Shown here one piece after another: positions 6,711 to 10,641 of a stretch of 10,641 bases of DNA. The notes beneath the pieces are model-generated. The model saw nothing but the letters and a program-made list of their open reading frames with translations, was not told where the DNA came from and did no database searches. The stretch comes from Baffinella frigidus. Its lineage: Eukaryota > Cryptophyceae > Cryptomonadales > Baffinellaceae. The stretch covers positions 563,791 to 574,431 of the forward strand of contig MU646401.1 in NCBI GenBank assembly GCA_026770585.1. The letters are read 5' to 3'. The position numbers and the translations under genes are program-made. Numbering within the stretch: the stretch's first letter is position 1; each line of letters starts with the position of its first letter.

Positions 6711-6902
6711 TACAGGGGTATCTGGGCTATAAGAAACCAGAACTTGCGAACACAGACCGGATTTGGGCCCCCCGTTTTCTTAATTTAGTACCATAGGGTT
6801 GACTCAATCCTGCGTTTAGTCAACCCTCTGGTACTAATTCAAGAAAACAGACATCTACCGATGTCGGAGCACCCATGTTCTTGTAGCCCAGATACTCCTG
6901 TA
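6711..6902. mobile_element. 192-bp TIR element carrying a nested foldback
   Basis: TACAGGGGTATCTGGGCTAT at 6711 and its inverse at 6878-6902 match at 23 of 25 positions. The ends are a variant of the TACAGGGGTACCTCGCTCAT arm: the middle is swapped to ATCTGGGCT on both sides. The interior is interrupted by the 6774-6848 foldback. Confidence 0.75.
6774..6848. mobile_element. 75-bp foldback nested in the 6711-6902 element
   Basis: Arms 6774-6804 and 6818-6848 (GTTTTCTTAATTTAGTACCA...GGGTTGACT) pair at 28 of 31 positions around a 13-nt loop. It is the same family as 2086-2173. Its central position inside another TIR element suggests insertion after the outer element formed, or loop replacement. 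Confidence 0.75.
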
Positions 6903-6907
6903 CGCTG

Positions 6908-6950
6908 TACACTCAGTGTAGGGAGTCCTACCCGTGCACTCAGTGCGCAC
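6908..6950. repeat. Two small ACTCAGT hairpins
   Basis: TACACTCAGTGTA (6908-6920) and GTGCACTCAGTGCGCAC (6934-6950) share the loop-side ACTCAGT but have different outer stem pairs. They lie just right of the 6711-6902 element. Confidence 0.5.
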
Positions 6951-6986
6951 AGGCGTGAACAGCCAAGCTGATAGGCTAACGGACTA

Positions 6987-7115
6987 AAAATGGGGTAGTT
7001 AGGCCTACGGTATTGCCTACCGTAGGCCGTAGGGCTCCTATGACCAAAAATTCCTAGGATTTTGGCCTACAGTAGGATGTCCCAGGCTATCCCGTAGGCC
7101 CAACTACCCCATTTT
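6987..7115. mobile_element. 129-bp MITE with 24-bp TIRs
   Basis: AAAATGGGGTAGTTAGGCCT at 6987-7010 matches the inverse of 7092-7115 at 23 of 24 bases. Inside, GGCCTACGGTA (7002-7012) pairs perfectly with 7018-7028, and a near-palindrome around TTCCTAGGA lies at 7044-7065. No coding capacity. Confidence 0.75.
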
Positions 7116-7142
7116 CAGTGCATTACCCTATTAAGGCTGTGA

Positions 7143-7223
7143 TCACATGGTCGAAAGGGCGTGCTCGCGCGCCATGATGTCGGCGAGGATCTTGTCCATC
7201 TTCGCCGCCTCCGCCTTCTCAGT
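7143..7223 (-). CDS. Exon-like segment, helical TEKAEAAKMDKIL peptide
   Basis: On the minus strand, a CAG (7224-7226) is followed by a frame reading TEKAEAAKMDKILADIMARE, then HALSTM and a TGA at 7143-7145. The peptide is charged, alanine-rich and has leucine/isoleucine/methionine spacing expected of an amphipathic helix or coiled coil. Three more copies of its first part lie at 7363-7399, 7673-7710 and 7839-7872. Upstream on this strand are CGAAACC repeats and a long CT tract, which would fit an intron with a pyrimidine-rich 3' end. I recognise no protein family. It may be a terminal exon of a repetitive gene or a copied exon; no donor site or start is identified. Confidence 0.4.
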   Translation of the reverse strand, partial: TEKAEAAKMDKILADIMAREHALSTM

Positions 7224-7231
7224 CTGCTTTC

Positions 7232-7362
7232 GGGTTTCGGGTTTCGGGTTTGTAGAGAGATAGATAGAGAGAGAGAGAGAGCGCGAGCGAGCGAGCGAGC
7301 GAGCGAGCGAGAGACGGAGAGAGAGCGAGAGCGAGAGAGAGAGAGAGTGTGTGTGAGAGAGA
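7232..7362. repeat. GA/GCGA microsatellite with TTTCGGG units
   Basis: Three TTTCGGG units (7229-7250) lead into a purine tract of GA, GATA and GCGA repeats up to about 7362, with a GTGTGTG patch near 7347. On the minus strand this reads CT-rich just before the exon-like copy at 7143-7223. Peptides read across it (serine/leucine runs) are repeat by-products. Confidence 0.85.
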
Positions 7363-7399
7363 GGATCTTGTCCATCTTCGCCGCCTCCGCCTTCTCAGC
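7363..7399 (-). pseudogene. Exon-like copy, AEKAEAAKMDKIL
   Basis: A minus-strand CAG (7400-7402) is followed by AEKAEAAKMDKIL, then the coding likeness stops where the CT tract begins. Only ACT to GCT (Thr to Ala) distinguishes it from the 7223 copy. It is either an exon truncated by microsatellite growth or a partial duplicate. Confidence 0.4.
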
Positions 7400-7419
7400 C
7401 TGCAACGGGATACAGGGGT

Positions 7420-7598
7420 TACAGGAGTACCTCGCTCACAAGAAACCGCCCCCCCCCTTAGGACCCCCCTAGGACCCCCGTAGGACCCCCGTAGGACCCC
7501 CGTAGGACCCCCCTAGGACCCTACAGTGGTGCTATGCCTAGGGCCCTGTGGTGGTCCCAGGAAGTGGGGCGCTTTCTTGTGAGCGAGGTACTCCTGTA
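7420..7598. mobile_element. 179-bp TIR element with internal 11-bp minisatellite
   Basis: ACAGGAGTACCTCGCTCACA at 7421-7452 pairs with 7566-7597 at 31 of 32 bases. Just inside the left arm, TAGGACCCCC units start at 7459, 7470, 7481, 7492, 7503 and 7514, an exact 11-bp period. The interior shares GGGCCCTGTGGTGGTCC with the 5342-5471 element. It lies between two copies of the duplicated exon-microsatellite block. Confidence 0.75.
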
Positions 7599-7619
7599 CT
7601 CGAAAGGAAGGACACGCGT

Positions 7620-7710
7620 TTAGGGCGTGCTTGCGCGCCATGATGTCGAGAGAGAGAGAGAGAGAGAGAGCCAGGATCTTGTCCATTTTCGCCGCCTCCG
7701 CCTTCTCAGT
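7620..7710 (-). pseudogene. Exon-like copy with in-frame CT insertion
   Basis: After a minus-strand CAG (7711-7713) the frame reads TEKAEAAKMDKILA, then alternating Leu-Ser from a CT tract, then DIMARKHAL. Compared with the copy at 7143-7223, 24 nt (7648-7671) replace 3 nt, a gain of 21 nt that adds seven codons and keeps the frame. Other differences are mostly silent (AAG/AAA, CTC/CTG, CTT/CTA), with one Glu-to-Lys change. Frame conservation suggests this sequence was translated when the tract grew, or that the insertion length is a coincidence. The frame then runs on toward the 7420-7598 element without an obvious donor. Confidence 0.4.
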
Positions 7711-7717
7711 CTGGTTT

Positions 7718-7784
7718 CGGGTTTCGGGTTTGTAGAGATAGAGAGAAAGAGAGAGAGCGCAAGCGAGCGAGCGAGCGAGAGAGA

Positions 7785-7827
<43 letters not shown>

Positions 7828-7838
7828 TGTGAGAGAGA
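7718..7838. repeat. GA microsatellite, second block
   Basis: Two TTTCGGG units then GA, GCGA and a long pure GA run (about 7792-7825) ending GTGTGTGA. Order matches 7232-7362, so it is part of a duplicated block of about 250 bp whose copies lie about 460-490 bp apart. Confidence 0.85.
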
Positions 7839-7872
7839 GGATCTTGTCCATCTTGGCCTCCGCCTTCTCAGT
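7839..7872 (-). pseudogene. Exon-like copy with 3-nt deletion
   Basis: The minus strand reads TEKAEAKMDKIL: GCGGCG became GCC-type sequence through loss of one codon, in frame. The preceding CAG is CGG here, so a splice acceptor would be lost. Confidence 0.35.
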
Positions 7873-7882
7873 CCGCGACGGG

Positions 7883-8248
7883 ATACAGGGGTGTAGGGTT
7901 CAGATAGAGAAAAGCGCGTTTCTAACGGATCACACCCAACATGGCCACCATGCTCGAAATCAAGGGCACACAATCACGGTTACGAGCCTCCAATCACGGA
8001 CAGCCAATAAGGTCGCGTCCTGCTTTAGTACGGGCGTGTCCAACTTTAGTACCGGCCACGTCCAATAAATACACTCCCGGGTTTCATCATGAGAGGACTA
8101 GCGGGGGTTACGCCCGCCTCGGGAGCTATTAGATTTAATTTCTGACGAAGACAGAATCTGTCCCGCTATCTTAGGCTCCCCACGCGGAAGGTAAGGGTGC
8201 AAATGCTATTTTAGGCATCAAATGATGACATCTTACGCCTTGTCATCA
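7883..8248. other. Unannotated stretch with CCAAT-like motifs
   Basis: CAATCACG occurs at about 7971 and 7991, and CCAATAA at about 8004 and 8062. Two related blocks, CTTTAGTACGGGCGTGTCCAA (8023) and its neighbour at 8044, form a 21-22-bp tandem. CCAAT clusters can be promoter elements, but no transcription start or gene is tied to them. A short plus-strand frame starting at 7941 has a good ATG context but no recognisable product. Confidence 0.25.
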
Positions 8249-8290
8249 GGCCTTGTTCGCGTTGTTGGCGAGTGCCTTGAGCTCCGCGGC
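8249..8290 (-). pseudogene. Exon-like copy, AAELKALANNANKA
   Basis: The minus strand encodes AAELKALANNANKA followed directly by TGA TGA. Against the copy at 8570-8688, four of 42 bases differ and all four are silent third positions. The DEI start and the CAG acceptor are missing. It is probably a truncated duplicate of a once-selected coding exon. Confidence 0.4.
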
Positions 8291-8314
8291 GGGGGCCTAT
8301 CCCAGCCCTGAGGC

Positions 8315-8363
8315 CGCCCTAGCATGCTAGCGTGTGTCATGGGGGGTTGTGGAGGTGTAATCA

Positions 8364-8402
<39 letters not shown>

Positions 8403-8421
8403 GCAGGATGAGATCGCCGCG
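8315..8421 (+). repeat. Inverted copy of the intron end and exon start
   Basis: Read on the plus strand, GCTAGCGTGTGTCATGGGGGG leads through a pure CT tract (8369-8400) to CTGCAG (8401-8406) and GATGAGATCGCCGCG, encoding DEIAA. The same order occurs on the minus strand from about 8876 to 8674. The pieces CT tract, CTGCAG and exon thus form an intron 3' end duplicated in inverse orientation. After DEIAA the frame reads CLEL and a stop. Confidence 0.6.
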
Positions 8422-8473
8422 TGTCTTGAGCTGTAACCCCCTCTAAACCATAGTCAGCGAGGACCTGGGCACC

Positions 8474-8560
8474 GGGGACTATTCTCAAGTTGACAACGCG
8501 GTGGGGACTTTTCTTAAGTTGACAACGCGGTGGGGACTATTCTCAAGTTGACAACGCGGT
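8474..8560 (+). repeat. 29-bp minisatellite, three exact-period units
   Basis: Units 8474-8502, 8503-8531 and 8532-8560 (GGGGACTATTCTCAAGTTGA then CAACGCGGT); the middle one has two substitutions. Each carries AAGTTGAC. The minus-strand frame from the exon at 8688 runs through it before stopping at about 8485. Confidence 0.85.
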
Positions 8561-8569
8561 GCACATCCG

Positions 8570-8694
8570 TCAACTTTGGCGCGGGGACGAGCCTGGGCGC
8601 CGCGGGCCGTGAGGGGCTCCCCCCCGAGGGCATCGAGCGCCTTGTTGGCGTTGTTCGCGAGTGCCTTCAGCTCCGCGGCGATCTCGTCCTGCAG
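8570..8694 (-). CDS. Exon-like segment, DEIAAELKALANNANKALDAL
   Basis: A textbook-looking acceptor on the minus strand (long CT-rich tract, then CTCTCCTGCAG at 8689-8699) precedes a frame reading DEIAAELKALANNANKALDA, LGGEPLTARGAQ and then less typical sequence. The charged, alanine/leucine-rich composition suggests an alpha helix, possibly coiled coil. Related copies lie at 8249-8290, 8407-8421 (plus), 8962-9006 and 9091-9104. Codons are GC-ending throughout. No family is recognised. The exon end is uncertain; the frame runs on into the 29-bp minisatellite, so the true donor is probably before 8570. Confidence 0.45.
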
Positions 8695-8835
8695 GAGAGA
8701 GGGTGTGTGTGTGAGTTTGTGTGTGTGAGAGGGGGGGTGGGAGAGAGAGGGAGAGGGGGAGAGAGAGAGGGAGAGGGAGAGGGAGGGAGAGAGAGAGAGG
8801 GAGAGAGAGGGAGATAGAGGGAGAGAGAGAGAGAG
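8695..8835. repeat. GA/GAGGGA microsatellite
   Basis: A purine tract of GA, GAGG and GAGAGG units with GTGTGTG at the left end. On the minus strand it supplies the pyrimidine tract just upstream of the CAG acceptor for the exon-like sequence at 8570-8688. Confidence 0.85.
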
Positions 8836-8901
8836 GGTGGTTACACACCCACAACCCCCCATGACACACGTTAGCATGCGGGCGGCATGTAGTTTCACAC
8901 A

Positions 8902-8956
8902 CAGGTCCTAGGGCCCTACGGCAGGGTGTATGAGCCTACTGGGCACTTGCGGGATA
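8902..8956 (-). mobile_element. Half copy of the 103-bp foldback MITE
   Basis: Reading the minus strand from 8956, TATCCCGCAAGTGCCCAGTA and GGCTCATACACCCTGCCGTA follow the first half of the copies at 3031 and 10181, ending at CCTAGGACCTG, the inner loop. The second half is missing. The terminus TATCCC lies four bases from the end of an exon-like copy (8962-9006). Confidence 0.7.
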
Positions 8957-8961
8957 CGACT

Positions 8962-9012
8962 GTTGGCGTTGTTGGCGAGTGCCTTGAGCTCCGCGCCGAT
9001 CTCGCCCTGCAG
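8962..9012 (-). pseudogene. Exon-like copy, GEIGAELKALANNAN
   Basis: A minus-strand CCTGCAG (acceptor-like, 9007-9013 after a CT tract) precedes GEIGAELKALANNANS. Two changes, Asp to Gly and Ala to Gly, separate it from the 8570-8688 copy. Similarity ends within the codon after NAN, next to the half foldback element at 8902-8956, which appears to have cut it short. Confidence 0.4.
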
Positions 9013-9104
9013 GAGAGAGAGAGAGAGGGAGAGGGTGGGAGAGGGAGAGGGAGAGGGAGAGGGAGAGGGAGAGAGAGAGAGGGAGAGAGATCTCGTCCTG
9101 AATG
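9013..9104. repeat. GAGAGG microsatellite and a DEI remnant
   Basis: GA and GGGAGA repeats fill 9013-9089. At 9091-9104 the minus strand reads ATTCAG then GACGAGATC (DEI) before the CT tract starts, so another copy of the exon start is consumed by the microsatellite. Confidence 0.6.
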
Positions 9105-9152
9105 AGAGCTACTTGAGACGTGAGCGGGAGCAATCATACGTTGACACCCTTG

Positions 9153-9178
9153 CAGGATCCTCAGATCTGAGGATCCTG
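9153..9178. repeat. 26-bp perfect palindrome
   Basis: CAGGATCCTCAGA is followed directly by its reverse complement. A third half-like copy, AGATCCTGAGGAT, lies at 9196-9208, each preceded by ACGTTGACA or similar. A CAAAAGT/ACTTTTG stem follows at 9214-9238, enclosing two AGTTGAC motifs. The centre is a spacer-less AGATCT. Confidence 0.75.
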
Positions 9179-9274
9179 AAAGTAGATACGTTGACAGATC
9201 CTGAGGATTCCGCCAAAAGTTGACGGAGTTGACTTTTGCAAATGCCTCCGCTCAGGTCTAGCGTACAGACTGAG

Positions 9275-9303
9275 AAAGGGAGGGAGAGAGGGAGAGAGGG
9301 AGA

Positions 9304-9347
<44 letters not shown>

Positions 9348-9368
9348 GTGTGTGAGAGAGAGAGCGAG
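9275..9368. repeat. GA/GGGA microsatellite
   Basis: GGGAGAGA units grade into a pure GA run (about 9310-9338) and GTGTGTGTGA. It is preceded by CAGACTGAGAAAGG, which resembles the start of the TEKA exon-like copies, here in plus orientation. Confidence 0.8.
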
Positions 9369-9392
9369 AGGCATTTCAAACGCAACCTTCCG

Positions 9393-9429
9393 CGCTAAAA
9401 GTGTAAAAGTGTAAAAAACACTTTCAGCG
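9393..9429. repeat. Hairpin CGCTAAAAGTGT / ACACTTTCAGCG
   Basis: Arms 9393-9404 and 9418-9429 pair at 11 of 12 positions; AAAAGTGT is directly repeated in the loop. TACGTTACGTA-like sequence and a TTTCGGG/TTTTGGG/TTTAGG run (9480-9505) follow. Confidence 0.55.
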
Positions 9430-9538
9430 TACTACGTTACGTACTTGATTCGACGCTCTCACGATCCGGCGTGTGTGTGCGGGTTTCGGGTTTTGGGTTT
9501 AGGTTTCATCAGGGTTCATGGTTGACGGAGGGGTGGGG

Positions 9539-9913
9539 GGCTGGTCAGGCAGGGATGGCCACGCCCTGGGGCCGCACGGGCAGCGAACACTTGCCCTTTA
9601 GGTCCTTTAGGTCCATACATGTATGCACCGGGGGGCCTGATGTGATCCGAAAGGAAGCATATGGCCTTTCTGCAGGACAAGTTCCGGTGCCCGCCTATGT
9701 TGGGAGCTCGAAGAACCTACAGGACCTAAAGGGCAAGTGTACGGGCTGGTCAGGCAGGGATGGCCACGCGCTGGGGCCGCACGGGCAGCGAACCATGTAC
9801 ACTTGCCCTTTAGGTCCTGTAGGTTCTTCGAGCTCCCAACATAGGCGGACACCGGAACTTGTCCTGCAGAAAAGCCATGCTTCCTTTCGGGTCACATCAG
9901 GCCCCCCGGTGCA
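9539..9913. repeat. 290-bp inverted repeat preceded by a direct copy of its centre
   Basis: The left arm 9624-9742 and right arm 9797-9913 are about 95% identical in inverse orientation (TGCACCGGGGGGCCTGATGT ... GGGCAAGTGTAC). The spacer GGCTGGTCAGGCAGGGATGG... is directly repeated at 9539-9612 along with the first bases of the right arm (ACTTGCCCTTTAGGTCCT). A diverged arm lies at 5775-5863. Translated stretches in both directions are by-products of the symmetry; no gene is supported. Confidence 0.8.
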
Positions 9914-10180
9914 GAAGGATCGCGGCAGAACCGGCTAAAGGGTATCCTCATCGGGCATGTGAAGGTATACCATCTGGTCCCCATGCTCACACACACACCA
10001 GGATAGGGTCGAGAATTCAATGGCTCCAAGGGCACCGTTGCTTGGTGGAGCAGGGCACGATGCGAACATGTGCGCCAGCTGCTCAGCGAGGCATACATGT
10101 ATGGACCATCCCCGCAGAGTTCTCCGATAATGTACAATAGATGTATGGCCTGTACAACTACATGTAAGATGCATGGACTA
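9914..10180. other. Unannotated spacer
   Basis: I see no gene or repeat apart from CACACACACACC near 9989 and TACATGTA at 10094 and 10159. Confidence 0.4.
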
Positions 10181-10281
10181 ACCCTTAAGTGGCCAGTAGG
10201 CTCATACACCCTACCGTAGGGTCCTAGGACCTGCCTAGGACCTCTTGCCGGTCAAATTTGACCGGCTGGCCACTTAAGGGA
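10181..10281. mobile_element. 101-bp foldback MITE, copy B
   Basis: CCCTTAAGTGGCCAG (10182-10196) is a perfect inverse of 10266-10280. Inside, GGTCCTAGG-ACCTG-CCTAGGACC is a perfect stem (10220-10242), and GCCGGTCAAATTTGACCGGC (10247-10266) is a 20-bp palindrome. Compared with copy A at 3031-3133, substitutions occur in pairs that keep both stems. Confidence 0.8.
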
Positions 10282-10374
10282 TACAACCACTTGTAAGAGC
10301 AGTTCCTGGCAGGACACACCCGAGTCTCGCGTTTTATAACTATAACATGTAGTTATATGTAGTTACATGCACTA
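10282..10374. other. AT-rich spacer with ACATGTA-type palindromes
   Basis: ATAACTA-TAACATG-TAGTTAT and repeated TAGTTAYATG motifs occupy about 10335-10372. No gene is seen. Confidence 0.4.
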
Positions 10375-10509
10375 CACAACTGCATGTACCGTTTTCGGTC
10401 TTCGGAGGGACTCAGGGAGGGCAGACACCTTGCTCTCAGCCTGCTGCTGCTGCTGGTGCCGCTTGACGTTCCCCTCACGGCGCAGCGCCTGCCCGGAGGT
10501 TCCCACAGG
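10375..10509 (-). CDS. Exon-like segment with Gln run
   Basis: The minus strand reads PVGTSGQALRREGNVKRH, QQQQQ (five CAG, 10441-10455), AESKVSALPESLRRPKT and then VHAVV to a TAG at 10372-10374. Composition is protein-like, charged and likely helical. A possible GT donor, ACG|GTACAT, lies at 10389-10390, which would end the exon after PKT. Upstream on this strand the frame stays open into the TGCAGGG array, so the start or acceptor near 10510 is unclear. It has the same orientation as the helical exon-like copies at 7143-9104 and could be an upstream exon of the same gene; that link is inference. Confidence 0.35.
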
Positions 10510-10510
10510 C

Positions 10511-10641
10511 GTTAGGGTGTAGGGTGCAGGGTGTAGGGTGTAGGGTGCAGGGTGCAGGGTGCAGGGTGGTGTAGGGTGCAGGGTGTGGGGTGCAGGGTGC
10601 AGGGTGCAGGGTGCAGGGTGCAGGGTGCAGGGTGCAGGGTG
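10511..10641 (+). repeat. TGCAGGG/TGTAGGG heptamer array, runs off the window
   Basis: Period-7 units TGTAGGG and TGCAGGG from about 10514 to the end, becoming pure TGCAGGG after about 10575. It is telomere-like (TTTAGGG with two changed bases) and in the same G-strand orientation as 1890-2048. A 2-base slip occurs near 10566. Confidence 0.85.

Noticed and set aside
7115-7973. Long Ser/Leu-rich and Arg/Glu-rich open frames across the GA tracts
   Set aside because: They arise because GA/CT repeats have no stop codons; only the short non-repetitive flanks look like protein.
7941-8132. 63-codon frame with two ATGs in a good context (GCCACCATGC)
   Set aside because: Short, crosses a small tandem repeat, no recognisable product; context alone is weak evidence.
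8485-9385. Frames of 65-137 codons through the GAGAGG tracts on both strands
   Set aside because: Same reason; coding likeness is limited to the DEIAAELKALANNAN-type segments, which I annotated separately.
9471-9938. 155-codon plus-strand frame and overlapping minus-strand frames
   Set aside because: They read through both arms of the 290-bp inverted repeat, so the same peptides appear on both strands as by-products of symmetry.

Overview
The window looks like nuclear DNA of a eukaryote, in a gene-poor, repeat-rich and possibly subtelomeric region. The main clue is a long set of degenerate TTTAGGG / CCCTAAA heptamers, the telomere type of plants, many green algae and several alveolate algae. 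With them come many small foldback elements, purine-rich microsatellites and short exon-like pieces bordered by AG-type splice acceptors. A photosynthetic protist, perhaps a chromerid or dinoflagellate relative, is my guess; the species cannot be fixed from the sequence. I see no rRNA, tRNA, CRISPR array, bacterial operon or complete gene.

Layout. 1-414: a terminal-inverted-repeat element with central hairpins. 415-1545: unannotated DNA with strong palindromes, including a G-rich 65-nt hairpin and a TACGAGCTCGTA cluster. 1548-1778: a weak exon candidate. 1890-3520: two telomere-like arrays facing each other around a spacer that holds a mini-element; the second array is split by a 103-bp foldback element. 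3526-4401: minisatellites, an 81-bp duplication, tandem hairpin units and a foldback element. 4402-5330: a GC-rich, low-repeat stretch with broken minus-strand reading frames, several hairpins and an AATAAA-(GAA)n end, perhaps a decayed retroelement or pseudogene. 5342-7598: a dense series of foldback elements, most built from one conserved arm that reads TACAGGGGTACCTCGCTCAT followed by AAGAAA.

7143-9104 and 10375-10509 hold the only convincing protein-like sequence. It is a set of repeated minus-strand exon-like pieces encoding helical, charged peptides (TEKAEAAKMDKIL... and DEIAAELKALANNAN...). They begin right after CAG and are flanked by long CT/GA tracts. Copies differ mostly at silent third positions, and one gained a microsatellite of exactly 21 nt, which keeps the frame. 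This suggests a repetitive coiled-coil-like gene, or copies of its exons, riddled with microsatellites and foldback elements. The right part (9539-10281) has a 290-bp inverted repeat and a second copy of the 103-bp foldback element. The window ends inside a TGCAGGG/TGTAGGG array.

Nothing here forms an operon. The unifying theme is how repeats are built: palindromes nested in palindromes, shared arms between families, and paired changes that keep stems intact. All homology statements are by eye within the window; no database search was possible.
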